Of a stretch of 64,000 bases of DNA, positions 16,561 to 27,316 are shown piece by piece. The translations under genes and the position numbers were made by a program. The stretch is from Candidatus Regiella endosymbiont of Tuberolachnus salignus. Lineage in GTDB: Bacteria > Pseudomonadota > Gammaproteobacteria > Enterobacterales > Enterobacteriaceae. A model generated the notes under the pieces. It searched no databases. It had not been told where the DNA came from and saw only the letters and a list, made by a program, of their open reading frames with translations. The stretch spans positions 2,311,436 through 2,375,435 of the forward strand of contig NZ_OZ026542.1 of assembly GCF_964020115.1 (NCBI RefSeq), written 5' to 3'. Positions within the stretch are counted from its first letter, which is position 1, and the number at the start of each line of letters is the position of its first letter.

Positions 16561-16964
16561 GCAAAAAACCCGTGACATGATAATGTTTCCGTACGAAATA
16601 TATGTACGAATTACATCATAGGTACGAAAGCACTTTATCTGCGAGGGGTAATCCAGAAATCAGAAGCTTAAACGCGATTTTACGTGTTATGGGCTTGCGT
16701 CTTGCTGTTCAACCTATCACTACTAATGAAATTAGGCCGTGACCTCTTTGGCGATAGCATTCAATAATCTGGCCTTAAGAGGAGAGCATAAAAAAATCTG
16801 GGCAATCATCCAAATCATTTCCATTGACGATAAAATCATTAACCTATTTTGAGTCTACTCAACCACGACTCGATGAAAACGTTCTTCCGTATAGTTACTG
16901 GGAATTTTGATCAAAACTTTCCAAGTTTTCAGGTTATTATAAATACGTTGTCCAGTCATAAAAC
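16561..16964. other. intergenic, no gene seen
   Basis: About 400 bp with no credible frame; AAGAGGAGAGCATAAAAAA near 16770 resembles a sequence near 7775, of unknown meaning. Confidence 0.4.
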
Positions 16965-17532
16965 ACAAGTGTAATTAATCGCTTGTATTTTGCATATAGT
17001 TGGCGTAGGCTGCACCATAGTTGGGTTATTGCAACCTGGCATATACCTGTCTTGTTTTATAATACTCACTGAGTTCACTAAATAATTATTAGCCTCCCTA
17101 AGCAATTTTTTTACACCATAAATAATGCTGAAATGAAAAATTATTAAAAATATTATTTCATAAAATAATGCACCCAACGTGTTTGTTTTTTAGTTACCTC
17201 TAATAAATTAAAACTAAAATAAATTGAAGCCTCGTTGAAGATTTTTAGTATTCAAAAAATAAAGCTTATTCGCGATTATCAAATCATGACCGCTATTTTA
17301 TTCGTTCTCACACTCGCTGATTAATTCGCAGTAATAGTTGTCTTACTCACCTTTTTTGTTCTGAATAAATTTTCATTTTCATCAGGGACTAATTATTTAA
17401 ATTGATAAATCTGACTGTTGATGCTGGATAAGTGCGCTTATCAGGAACCGGCCAATCATTTTATGCCCGATATGGAAATATCGAGCCAATCACCGCGCGT
17501 TAATCGCGCTTTTTTATATTTAAGGAGAGAAT
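16965..17532 (+). promoter_or_regulatory. long conserved leader of the beta-helix gene with terminator hairpin, copy 1
   Basis: This ~560-bp region is about 80 percent identical to 20457-21023, both directly before the same gene family. Its end contains a GATATGGAAATATC hairpin, then a perfect terminator (GCGCG-TTAAT-CGCGC-TTTTTT, 17495-17515), then AAGGAGAG and the ATG. A terminator upstream of the start codon, conserved in both copies, suggests transcription attenuation. Confidence 0.6.
17495..17515 (+). terminator. attenuator-like intrinsic terminator before beta-helix gene 1
   Basis: 5-bp GC stem, TTAAT loop and six T's, ending 17 nt before the start codon. Identical in position and sequence at 20986-21006. 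Either it ends an upstream leader RNA or acts as a conditional attenuator. Confidence 0.65.
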
Positions 17533-18582
17533 ATGAGTGATAAGTATGAGTTAATTGAACCACGAGAAATTGATGGTGTGACGTTTTACAGAATTAGAGC
17601 ATTGAAGTATTTCGGCAATCAGTATCCAGGATCAGAGGGGGGATTGATTGAAAAAGTGGCTAATCTCTCGCAAACAGGTCTCTCGTGGGTTGGCTATGAT
17701 TCACGGGTTTATGGTGATGCTCGCGTGTTTGACGATGCCCATATCGGAGCCAGAGTCGGAATCGCAGTTAATGGAAGTGCTGTAAGAGTCTACGGTCAAG
17801 CACAAATATATGACCGAGCACTCGTATTTGGAAATGTACAGGTGTACGGCCAGGCACAAATATATGATCAAGCATGGGTGAGTGATGGCGTGTGCGTCTA
17901 CGGTGAAGCACAGATCTATGGTTCGTCCAATGTGCATGGCTACGCGCAGATCTACGATAAGGCACAAGTATTTGATTGTGCAACTATTTTTACCAATGTA
18001 AGGGTAAACGGCAATGCGAAAGTCTACAACAATGCACAAATCTACAACAAGCATCCAGGGGACTATAGCACTCCCAATTTAATAGGGCCACATATATGGG
18101 GTAATGCAAGAGTCTACGGCAGTGCTCGAGTACACGGATTAATGGATGGCAATTCACAAGCGTACGGCAAGGCGATAAACGATGGGAGCATTCATGACGA
18201 CGCACAACTGTATGGTGACGCTTATCTGGATGGGAGTCTAAAAGGTCATGCAAAAGTGTATGGTAATGCGCGAATATACGATGCAAATATATACGGTAAT
18301 GCACGAGTGTACGGTAGCGCGTGTGTAGGTCGCACAAAGTCGCGAGGATATGATCGAATAGATATATATGAGAATGCTAAAATATACGGTAATGCTCGAG
18401 TAATGGGTAATACGACAGTGCGCGGTAATGCGCGAGTTTTTGGCACTGTACAGGTAACAGACACAGCAGTTAATGTTATAGCAGAGGATACACAGATATC
18501 GGATACTACGCCGAGTGTGAACGAAGCGACAAACGTTAGCAGGGGGAGGGCGGTAAGCCCAATCCCTAGAAAAAATGCCTAA
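17533..18582 (+). CDS. beta-helix repeat protein (VYGNA-type), full length
   Basis: 349 residues. The N-terminal ~60 residues (YELIEPREIDGVTFYRIRAL, then GLIEKVANLSQTG) match the cap of phage/bacterial proteins of the YdcK-like type; then more than 25 short repeats of VYGNA / IYGQA / VYDNA form a predicted left-handed parallel beta-helix (about 60-320). No signal peptide or membrane segment. Function of the family is unknown. Other copies: 21024-22006 (frameshifted), 6253-6920 and 31364-31685 (fragments). The leader carries an attenuator-like terminator. Confidence 0.8.
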   Translation: MSDKYELIEPREIDGVTFYRIRALKYFGNQYPGSEGGLIEKVANLSQTGLSWVGYDSRVYGDARVFDDAHIGARVGIAVNGSAVRVYGQAQIYDRALVFGNVQVYGQAQIYDQAWVSDGVCVYGEAQIYGSSNVHGYAQIYDKAQVFDCATIFTNVRVNGNAKVYNNAQIYNKHPGDYSTPNLIGPHIWGNARVYGSARVHGLMDGNSQAYGKAINDGSIHDDAQLYGDAYLDGSLKGHAKVYGNARIYDANIYGNARVYGSACVGRTKSRGYDRIDIYENAKIYGNARVMGNTTVRGNARVFGTVQVTDTAVNVIAEDTQISDTTPSVNEATNVSRGRAVSPIPRKNA

Positions 18583-18864
18583 ATGGTCGTCAGGTGTCTT
18601 ATCCCTAAAGGTACAGACCTAAGAGCGGGGGCTTTGTTTACTGGTCGAAGCACGAAGACAAGCACGAACAAAATACTTTGGTACTGTTAGGATCATTTAG
18701 CTGAACCAGTCTGGTTTAAGTTATTGATGTTATCTAAACAGTACCACATATCACCGGTTCGTTAAAAGCATACTTAAAACAAACTATTGTCCTGCCCTTT
18801 ACGCCAGCTTCCTTGCATCCGTTCAAAAGTTATCCTATAGTACAACATTAACGTAGGGAGAATA
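18583..18864. other. intergenic, duplicated at 31686-31877
   Basis: Contains an imperfect inverted repeat TGGTACTGTTAG (18679-18690) / CTAAACAGTACCA (18734-18746) around an AACCAGTCTGGTT palindrome, a possible small folded element. The block 18262-18773 is repeated at 31364-31877 adjoining IS21 copy B. No gene. Confidence 0.5.
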
Positions 18865-19182
18865 ATGTTTACCATTGATTTTCATAAAAATGCGGTTAAA
18901 GAAATAAAAAAACTACCGTATAGCCTTCAAGTTGAAACTATGTCACTTATCAGCCTGCTACGAACAGAGGGTCATCAGTTAGGGCTCCCTCATTCAAGAG
19001 CAATGAAAGACGGACTGTTTGAACTCAGAGCATCAGCAAAGGATGGGATAGCCAGGAGTCTGTATTTTTTTCAGAAGGGTAAAAAAATTTATGTTCTCCA
19101 TGTTTTTCAGAAAAAAACGCAACAGACCCCTGAGCAAAATTTAGCATTGGCGAGAAAACGTAAAAAAGAGGTTGAAGAATGA
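18865..19182 (+). CDS. higB: HigB-type toxin (Gp49/RelE superfamily)
   Basis: 105 residues. Phage Gp49-like motif set: PHSRAMKDGLFELRASAKDG and RSLYFFQKGKKIYVLHVFQKKTQQTP (about 50-95). Members are ribosome-dependent mRNA endonucleases. Toxin-first order with a 4-bp ATGA overlap to the antitoxin is typical of higBA. Looks intact. Confidence 0.85.
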   Translation: MFTIDFHKNAVKEIKKLPYSLQVETMSLISLLRTEGHQLGLPHSRAMKDGLFELRASAKDGIARSLYFFQKGKKIYVLHVFQKKTQQTPEQNLALARKRKKEVEE

Positions 19183-19520
19183 ATACACAATCCTTCGATA
19201 ATGTAATGAAAGAGATAGAGGAAATCTCCCCGGGCTTTATTCGAGATGTAGAAAGAAGGGCTACAGAAATTCAGGAAATTAATCAGCTAATCAATATTCG
19301 TCGTATGGCTGGCTTATCTCAGGAAGAGGTTGCAACACGAATGGGAACGGATAAAGGAAATATCTCTAAGCTAGAAAACAACCGCTATAATCCATCTATC
19401 AAAAACTTACGCTACTACGCAGACGCCTGCGGATACTCCCTTTCTCTGATGTTCAAACCAAAATCGAACAAACCACCAGAAGAAAAAGAAACTGCGGTTT
19501 TTCCTTCAATAAATCCATAA
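19179..19520 (+). CDS. higA: HigA-type XRE antitoxin
   Basis: 113 residues with a Cro/C1 HTH at about 43-95 (MAGLSQEEVATRMGTDKGNISKLENNRYNPSIKNL). The N-terminal helical part would neutralise HigB. Coupled to higB. A Pro/Lys-rich tail follows the HTH. Confidence 0.85.
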   Translation: MNTQSFDNVMKEIEEISPGFIRDVERRATEIQEINQLINIRRMAGLSQEEVATRMGTDKGNISKLENNRYNPSIKNLRYYADACGYSLSLMFKPKSNKPPEEKETAVFPSINP

Positions 19521-19558
19521 AAATTATAAAATTTGGGTTTTCGTCTGTGACCATCTGG

Positions 19559-20002
19559 CTATCGCTCTGGTCGACCTGTATGTTTAACCCAAGGATTTAG
19601 GAGAGGAACGCCCGTCGTCTCGAAATCAACTATATTCCGCGTAACAACAGTCATCCCGTGAACAATGGCGGTGGAGGCAATGAGGGCGTCCCGCTCAGCA
19701 CAAGGGTTAGGTACATGCAATCGGGCACAACACAGTGCGACCGTGGCATCTATCGACAGAGTTCGTTCAGAAAATTCAGGCAGAACATGAGTATCAAACC
19801 ATGTGCGAAGCATTTTACCTTGTAAGGGATCACGACGCTCAACCCGTAAGACGCCGATTTCCAACTCCATAATAGTCACTGCTGAAACGTAGAAGCCCGC
19901 GGCGTCTGTATGGGATAACCACCTGCAGACGTTGGTATCTGCTTTTCTATCCCCGACTTTGCGCAATTCGGAAATGATGTTGGTATCAAGCAAAAACATC
20001 AT
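19559..20002 (-). CDS. vapC: PIN-domain toxin (VapC/FitB-type)
   Basis: 147 residues. FLLDTNIISELRK (D6), MELEIGVLR (E46), ERDALIASTA and VTRNIVDFETTGV (acidic triad/quartet) are the PIN pattern of the FitB-like subgroup. A metal-dependent RNase toxin. Overlaps the Phd-type antitoxin by 4 bp. Confidence 0.85.
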   Translation of the reverse strand: MMFLLDTNIISELRKVGDRKADTNVCRWLSHTDAAGFYVSAVTIMELEIGVLRVERRDPLQGKMLRTWFDTHVLPEFSERTLSIDATVALCCARLHVPNPCAERDALIASTAIVHGMTVVTRNIVDFETTGVPLLNPWVKHTGRPER

Positions 20003-20253
20003 AGGAATTCCACCGTGCGACTTTGGATGGTAATCCCTTGAGGTTCAAAATCGATATCCGCCAGCCCAGACATAGCCAGTGCCTTAACGATATTCCTGCG
20101 ATTTCCAGTAATCCGTTGATATTCTTCAATGCTTAATAACACATGGGCGGTCTTTCCGCGATCAGTAATGAACACCGGGCCTTGTCTGGCTGCCTTCTTC
20201 GCACGACCAATGTCCTGATTGAGTTCTCGACTAGATAACGTTGTAATAGTCAT
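19999..20253 (-). CDS. Phd/YefM-type antitoxin
   Basis: 84 residues. N-terminal Phd fold: TTLSSRELNQDIGRAKKAAR, PVFITDRGKTAHVLLSIEEY (about 4-50). The C-terminal tail (DIDFEP) would block the PIN active site. First gene of the pair; autoregulation via the short upstream region is expected. Confidence 0.85.
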   Translation of the reverse strand: MTITTLSSRELNQDIGRAKKAARQGPVFITDRGKTAHVLLSIEEYQRITGNRRNIVKALAMSGLADIDFEPQGITIQSRTVEFL

Positions 20254-20456
20254 GGAAGCCTCCTATTTAACTTATTATATATAGTTACATTACTACAATT
20301 TGAGCCAAAAAACGCTTAAAAACTGAATTGATCTGACAATACTGGTTGGGTATCTCTAACATTAAACACATGACCGTCGCATCATTTAGGGTTTTCGTCG
20401 AGTAGCGCTAGTTTTCCGTACCACTGAGAATCAAAGGCCATTGCAAGCATAAGAAC
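20254..20456. other. intergenic, promoter of the Phd/PIN pair
   Basis: A TATATATAG-type AT stretch just upstream of 20253 could be a -10 region for the TA operon. Nothing else seen. Confidence 0.35.
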
Positions 20457-21023
20457 ACTAGTATAATTAATCGCTTGTATTTTGCATATAGTTGGCGTAG
20501 GCTGAACCATAGTCGGTTTTTTAACCTAGCATCTCTCTATCTTGTTTTATAATAATGACTGAGTTCACTAAGTAATTATTAGCATCCCTAAGCAGTTTCA
20601 ATGCTGAAATAAAAAATTATTAATAAACATACACCCCGTATTACCACTGCCAAAGTTCTTATTTTTTGTAGTTACCTCTTAATTTAATAAAAACTAAAAT
20701 CAACTGAAGCTTCGTTGAGGATTTTTAGTGTTTCTATTTTCAAAAACTAAATCTTATTAGCTGCTATCAAATAATTACCGCTATTTTATTCGTTCTCGCA
20801 TTAGCCGATTAATTTGCAGTAATAATTATCTTACTAACCCTTCTTTTTTGTTCTGAATAAATTTTCGTTTTCACCAGGGATTAATTATTTAAATTAACAA
20901 ATCTGATTGTTGATTTTGATAAGTGCGATTATCAAGATCCAACTAATCATTTTATGCCCGATATGGAAATATCGAGCCAATCACCGCGCGTTAATCGCGC
21001 TTTTTTATATTTAAGGAGAGAAT
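20457..21023 (+). promoter_or_regulatory. long conserved leader of the beta-helix gene, copy 2
   Basis: Homologous to 16965-17532 over its whole length, including the GATATGGAAATATC hairpin and the GCGCG-TTAAT-CGCGC-T6 terminator at 20986-21006, then AAGGAGAG before ATG 21024. Substitutions are frequent elsewhere, but the last ~90 nt are nearly unchanged. Confidence 0.6.
20986..21006 (+). terminator. attenuator-like intrinsic terminator before beta-helix gene 2
   Basis: Same stem, loop and T6 run as at 17495-17515, in the same position relative to the start codon. Confidence 0.65.
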
Positions 21024-22006
21024 ATGAGTGATAAGTATGAGTTAATTGATCCACAAGAAATTGATGGTGTGACGTTTTACAGAATTAGGGCATTGAAGTA
21101 TTTCGGTACTCAGTGTCCAGGATCAGAGGGTGGGTTGATTGAGAAAGCAGCTAATCTCTCGCAAACAGGTCTCTCGTGGGTTGGCTATAATTCACGGGTT
21201 TATGGGGATGCCTGTATCGGAATTGAGGGGGGGGTGATGTAAGAGTCTACGGTCAAGCACACATATATGGCAACGCACGCATATTTAGAAATGTGCAGGT
21301 GTACGGCCAGGCACAAGTATATGACCGAGCACAGGTGAGTGAATACGCCCGCGTTTACGGTGAAGCGCAGATCTATGGTTCGGCCAATGTGTATGGCTAC
21401 GCGAAAATCTACGATAAGGCACAAGTATTTGATTATGCAACTGTTTTTACCAACGCTCATGTATACGACAATGCGAAAGTCTATAACAATGCACAAATCT
21501 ACAATGCGGATCCAGGGAACCATACAAATGATTTTAATGCGCCACGTATACATAATAATGCGACAGTCTATGGAAATGCTCGAATAGACGGACTTATGGA
21601 AGGCAATTCACAAGCCTACGGCAATGCGATAATCCGGAAAGCAAGAATTACTGCCAATGCGCAACTGTATGGTGACGCTCATGTCAGTGGTGGGCTTGTA
21701 GGATCCAATGCGAAAGTGTATGGTAATGCACGACTAGTATATGCATTCTTGTTCGGTAATGCACGAGTGTACGGTAATGCGTGTGTAGAAAGTACAGGTG
21801 GGCTAGGATATAGTAGTATAGAGATAGATGAGAATGCCGAGGTATACGGCAATGCACGAGTAATGGGTAGTACAAAAATACGCGGTAATGCGCGAGTTTT
21901 TGGCACTGTGCCAGTAATAGACACCACAGCTATAGTTATAGAAGGGGATACACAGATATCGGATCATACGCCGAGTGAATGTGAAACGACCACGAGCACT
22001 ACATAA
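21024..22006 (+). pseudogene. beta-helix repeat protein copy 2, frameshifted at a G8 tract
   Basis: The first frame (21024-21242) encodes the N-terminal cap and stops just after a run of eight G (21227-21234). The downstream frame (open to 22006) encodes the remaining VYGNA-type repeats without interruption. Nine G's would join the two into one protein homologous to 17533-18582. It is either phase-variable by slipped-strand change, a recent pseudogene, or a sequencing error in the homopolymer. Confidence 0.75.
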
Positions 22007-22163
22007 AAAACCACAAAGGGAAAGGGCGGTAAGCCCAATCCCCAGAAAAAACATCGAAATGATCGTCAGGTGGCTTATTTGATCAAAATAACAATCCAAT
22101 GAGCCACCTGCCTCAATTGCTTACTTGATGGGATTGGGTTGACGCCTAATAACCCCAACAAGG

Positions 22164-22409
22164 CCTAGCATGCGCTTGACAAGCCAACGAGATGTTAGCT
22201 AATGCACTACTGGCAATAAGAGGAATAGGCTGTTGACCATAACAGTGATAGGCAGAAACAGCATTTCGAATGAGAGTTGGCAAGGCATCTAGAGGATATT
22301 CGGCTGCTGTTGATTGCTCATCAATCGGGACAGGGTGCTGCCAATCGTTGTTTTGAGTCATTTCTTTACGGAAACTTAGTGAAGCATCTGTTAGGTTCAT
22401 TGAATTCAA
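22164..22409 (-). pseudogene. N-terminal fragment of a DUF3987 (YfjI-type) protein
   Basis: About 80 codons: AAEYPLDALPTLIRNAVSAY and PIPLIASSALANISLACQAH match the start of DUF3987 proteins (plasmid/phage helicase-primase-like ATPases). The rest is missing; the break at about 22163 is the limit of the block homologous to 6253-6920. Confidence 0.6.
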
Positions 22410-22438
22410 TTAGGTTATATATTGTTTTATCGCCCCGT

Positions 22439-22741
22439 TTACGCGATAGCGGCAAATTTTAGACCAGTTGCATGAACAACCTGTTTCATGGTTTTCAAGG
22501 TAGGATTGCCCTTCGGTGAGAGAGCCCTGTAAAGGCTTTCACGTGATAGACCCGCTTTTTCGGCAATCATCCCCATTCCACCACGTGCTTCAACAATGTG
22601 GCGAAGTGCTAACAGGAAACCCGCTTCGCCGCTTTCCTCATCCAGCTCTTCAAAAGCAGCATGAAGATAAAATTCGGCAAAATCAGGGTCGTTACGTATC
22701 ATTTCGATAACCGTTTCATCGTGACTACGTGATTTGTTCAT
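22439..22741 (-). CDS. HigA-like antitoxin (COG3636 type)
   Basis: 100 residues from ATG 22741 (MNKSRSHDETV). HTH near 55-95: GGMGMIAEKAGLSRESLYRALSPKGNPTLKTMKQVV, the signature of probable addiction-module antidotes. Start chosen because it overlaps the toxin stop (TAATG) behind a GGAGG site. Confidence 0.8.
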   Translation of the reverse strand: MNKSRSHDETVIEMIRNDPDFAEFYLHAAFEELDEESGEAGFLLALRHIVEARGGMGMIAEKAGLSRESLYRALSPKGNPTLKTMKQVVHATGLKFAAIA

Positions 22742-23061
22742 TATTTCCTCCGTTGGAAGTCTTTCCAACACTCAACCGCTTTGTTGATGTCGGCCTGCTG
22801 TGTTCGCTTATCACCCCCGAGTAGCAACAAAACTACTTTCTTGCCCGTTAGAGCGTAATAGACTCTGTATCCTGCTCCTTGGTCTATACGAAGTTCCCAT
22901 ACCCCGCTGTCAACAGGCTTACAATCTCCGAAGGCACCTGCTGCTACTCTGTTAACCCTGGTGGTTATTCGAGCCTTAGCGATTCTATCATTCAGGTTGT
23001 TTAGCCAATCTTGGTACAGATCTTTACCTTCTGGTGTTAAATAATGGATAATTTCGTTCAT
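22741..23061 (-). CDS. RelE/HigB-like toxin (COG3657 type)
   Basis: 106 residues. DWLNNLNDRIAKARITTRVNRV, then GDCKPVDSGVWELRIDQGAGYRVYYAL and VVLLLLGGDKRTQQADI are the conserved blocks of this RelE-fold family. Toxin-first order, coupled to the antitoxin. Appears intact. Confidence 0.8.
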   Translation of the reverse strand: MNEIIHYLTPEGKDLYQDWLNNLNDRIAKARITTRVNRVAAGAFGDCKPVDSGVWELRIDQGAGYRVYYALTGKKVVLLLLGGDKRTQQADINKAVECWKDFQRRK

Positions 23062-23333
23062 AAGGACAATTTTAGCTTAAAAGCTACTCTATAATAACGA
23101 AGATTATTAACTATTAATAGGTGATATTTTAATAGAGTATTCATCCTGCTATACCTATTGGATTGGATGTGACTCCAAATCTTGTTGGACTTTTCTATCG
23201 TTTGTTTTAATGCACCGATTTTCATGGCTCTGTTCCAGTTCATTGTGGCTGGGAGTGATTTCTTTGGCTTCAGAGTGGGTACGGTATTTACCTTTGTATT
23301 ATTCAGGGAATACTGGGCTGCTTCAAACAGCAA
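23058..23333 (-). CDS. hypothetical small protein downstream of the partition locus
   Basis: About 91 residues, or about 105 if the open frame upstream (LQNVGYTPVERGI) is included; the start is a TTG and uncertain. Lys/Asn-rich, no domain recognised. It lies after the RHH gene on the same strand and overlaps the RelE toxin start. May be a gene fragment. Confidence 0.3.
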   Translation of the reverse strand: MLFEAAQYSLNNTKVNTVPTLKPKKSLPATMNWNRAMKIGALKQTIEKSNKIWSHIQSNRYSRMNTLLKYHLLIVNNLRYYRVAFKLKLSL

Positions 23334-23377
23334 TATTCCGCGTTCTACCGGTGTGTAACCGACGTTTTGCAGTTAAT

Positions 23378-23397
23378 AATGAAATCATGATTTCATT
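23378..23397. promoter_or_regulatory. partition palindrome, downstream copy
   Basis: The 20-bp palindrome AATGAAATCATGATTTCATT is repeated exactly at 24485-24504, on the other side of the parA/RHH operon. Probably a centromere-like or operator site for the RHH protein. Confidence 0.6.
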
Positions 23398-23626
23398 AAT
23401 TCATTTTAGAACGATACATATCGTAACCCGCTAATAGCAGCTCTGTGATTGTTATCCCCTGCTCTGCTGCATAAGTCTTGATCTCTTTGTGTTTTGCCAT
23501 TGTTATCTTTATTTGGATAGGCTTAACTGTTCCATCAGGTTGTGAACTTTTACCTGTCATGTTCAACGTAGGTTCATTGTCAGCCGGTGGCGTCAGCTTG
23601 GATTTTATTTTTGGCGGCATAACCAT
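23396..23626 (-). CDS. ribbon-helix-helix partition protein (ParG-like)
   Basis: 76 residues. A disordered, basic N-terminus (PPKIKSKLTPPADNEP) is followed by a C-terminal RHH fold (KPIQIKITMAKHKEIKTYAAEQGITITELLLAGYDMY), as in ParG/ParF-partner proteins. It follows parA by 37 bp and is expected to bind the nearby palindromes and stimulate ParA. A hairpin (AAAGCATGATAT / ATATCATGCTTT, about 23653-23688) lies between or at the end of parA. Confidence 0.75.
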   Translation of the reverse strand: MVMPPKIKSKLTPPADNEPTLNMTGKSSQPDGTVKPIQIKITMAKHKEIKTYAAEQGITITELLLAGYDMYRSKMN

Positions 23627-23663
23627 AATTTTTTCCTTTCAGCTCAAAAAACAAAGCATGATA

Positions 23664-24314
23664 TCATGAATTAATTATATCATGCTTTGATGAATTAATT
23701 AATTCATCAATTTCATCAACCATCTCTTGTGCTTTTTCGTTGAGGGATGAGTAGGGCGTTTCCGTCAAAGCACGGCCTTTATCAAGCGCTTGACCATAAG
23801 CGTTCTGGAAATAGATAATGCTTTTAAGCGACTTAAAACCCCATTCTGTGATCGTAGCGATAGCTTTTATTGCTTCTGCTTCAGATGGAGCTTTATTGAT
23901 AGAGAAAACCAAATGGTTTTTATCCAGCCCCCCTTTGACCAGCTCACGACCCAGCTCTAAGGATGGTTCAAGGTCATCTACCGTGGCTCCTGTAGTTAGT
24001 ACCACCAAATCCGATCCTTTGGATATCTCCAAATATGAATGCTCAGCGGCAGGACGTCCATCAATGATAACGAGATCTAGATCATGCTGATGGCTTACTT
24101 TTAAAGCAGACGCTGCCCTGCGGTAAACTGCACAATCGACAGAATTAAGGCCATTATCTTCACGTCTTTTGCACCATTTCATTGTCGTCTGTTGCTTTTC
24201 ATCTAAATCAGCTACATGGACACGCCAGCCGCCATTAATGAACCCGACGGCAGTTGTTCTGGCTAATGCGCTTTTGGATACCCCACCTTTTTGGCTCAAA
24301 AAACTTATTATCAC
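23664..24314 (-). CDS. parA: ParA-family partition ATPase (ParF-like)
   Basis: 216 residues. Deviant Walker A: SQKGGVSKSALART (about 7-20); ADLDEKQQTTMKW (Walker A'); LVIIDGRPA (Walker B). Short form without N-terminal HTH, like ParF. It would position plasmid copies through the RHH partner. GG-V-SKS replaces the usual GGVGKT, as in several ParF-like proteins. First gene of the operon; upstream repeats (24315-24504) are candidate operators/centromere. Confidence 0.85.
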   Translation of the reverse strand: MIISFLSQKGGVSKSALARTTAVGFINGGWRVHVADLDEKQQTTMKWCKRREDNGLNSVDCAVYRRAASALKVSHQHDLDLVIIDGRPAAEHSYLEISKGSDLVVLTTGATVDDLEPSLELGRELVKGGLDKNHLVFSINKAPSEAEAIKAIATITEWGFKSLKSIIYFQNAYGQALDKGRALTETPYSSLNEKAQEMVDEIDELINSSKHDIINS

Positions 24315-24602
24315 GCTTGCTTACCTCAATCATGAAATAATGATTTAATGGTTTAATGATTATTTAAATTATAATCTATTCTTAGAATAGCTTCTTTTAT
24401 TCCCATTGTGAGTTAATGTTATCGATATCAAACAGAGTAATGAAATAATGAAATAATGAAATAATTATATGCGATAAGTTTTAGAATGAAATCATGATTT
24501 CATTTTAAAATATTCTGCTTCGATTGTTGCTACATTTCAGACAGTTAAACTCAGTACCCTCAATTGATAAGTGTTTTTCCCTACATAGATGCTAGTTTCT
24601 CG
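24315..24602. promoter_or_regulatory. candidate centromere/operator region upstream of parA
   Basis: Contains AATCATGAAATAATGATT-type imperfect palindromes, a run of 8-bp direct repeats (GAAATAAT, about 24440-24465) and the exact 20-bp palindrome at 24485-24504. This density of ATGA/TCAT motifs right before parA fits a parS/operator region. Confidence 0.6.
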
Positions 24603-24896
24603 CTATTCCCCGAATGTTTTTTCTTTCACTATATCCCGTTCCAGCTTCTGCAACCGGTCAGAAGACAGAGTTGTTTGGGCAACCTCTTGCGTACCATTAT
24701 CTTTACTTGATAGATCTGATTTTAATGTATTCTGTGTCACTTCTTCTTGGATGCTCTTCGCTGCTTTCTCGATAGCTATCGCCTGATTTTCTTGCTCAGG
24801 CTGTAGTTGTGCAATCTCTCTGTTTTTTTTCTCTTGTTCAGCGGCCTGTTTTTCCACCTCATCGAAGATAAAAGGTAGGGGGTCATCGGGTTGTGT
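24603..24896 (-). pseudogene. C-terminal fragment of F-type TraI relaxase/helicase
   Basis: The ~97 remaining codons are Gln/Glu-rich and end RLQKLERDIVKEKTFGE, closely resembling the F TraI C-terminus (ERLQQMERDMV ... LQKEKTLGGD). Everything upstream (relaxase and helicase domains) is cut off by IS21 copy A at 24897. If correct, the ancestor carried its own MOBF relaxase for the oriT at 5598. Confidence 0.6.
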
Positions 24897-24984
24897 TGTC
24901 AGCGCTAATGATAAAAGACCGTAAATTGCTAATTTAATTTGTCCACTCAAGCCAGAATGCAGTTTCCTTTGTGGTGACAAAGCC

Positions 24985-26972
<1,988 letters not shown>

Positions 26973-27028
26973 CAAAAACTGGACATTTTAAAGTAGCAAA
27001 AAGTGGTCAATCTAAAGTAGCGTTGACA

Positions 27029-27316
27029 AAAGGATACCCCTACAGAAAGGGCAACATCACGGTAAGCATTTCGCGTCAGCAGCATCGGGTTAACAGAATC
27101 AGTTATAACTGTTGACCCTATTTTCAGGTTCTCTCTGGCTAATTCATACGCGACAAAATAACCAGCAGATCCCATTTCTTTATCTCCTTCTTCAGCTTCT
27201 CGAATAGCCTGTTCTATAGTGTCAACACGTAAGTAAACTGCGTTCAGCTGTTCGGATAATGTATACGCAATAGTACTTTTTCCACTTCCCGGTAAACCAC
27301 TAAAAATGATTAACAT
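27029..27316 (-). pseudogene. N-terminal half of an AAA/zeta-like P-loop kinase
   Basis: About 96 residues before IS21 copy A: MLIIFSGLPGSGKSTIAYTL (Walker A, 7-14), LRVDTIEQAIREAE, then TVITDSVNPMLLTRNAYRD. This matches COG0645-type predicted kinases (usually ~170 residues). The C-terminal half is lost at the IS end, so probably inactive. Confidence 0.75.

Noticed and set aside
16956-17177. 73-codon minus-strand frame in the beta-helix leader
   Set aside because: The homologous leader at 20457-20680 does not keep this frame, so it is unlikely to be coding.
17701-18464. Several minus-strand frames opposite the beta-helix gene
   Set aside because: Products of the repetitive GTNTAYGGNAATGC codon pattern; the plus frame has a start, a ribosome binding site and a family match.
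18679-18746. Possible IS6-type end (GGTACTGTT inverted repeat)
   Set aside because: Only 68 bp, no transposase nearby, and its duplicate at 31781 is explained by the block duplication; kept only as a hairpin note.
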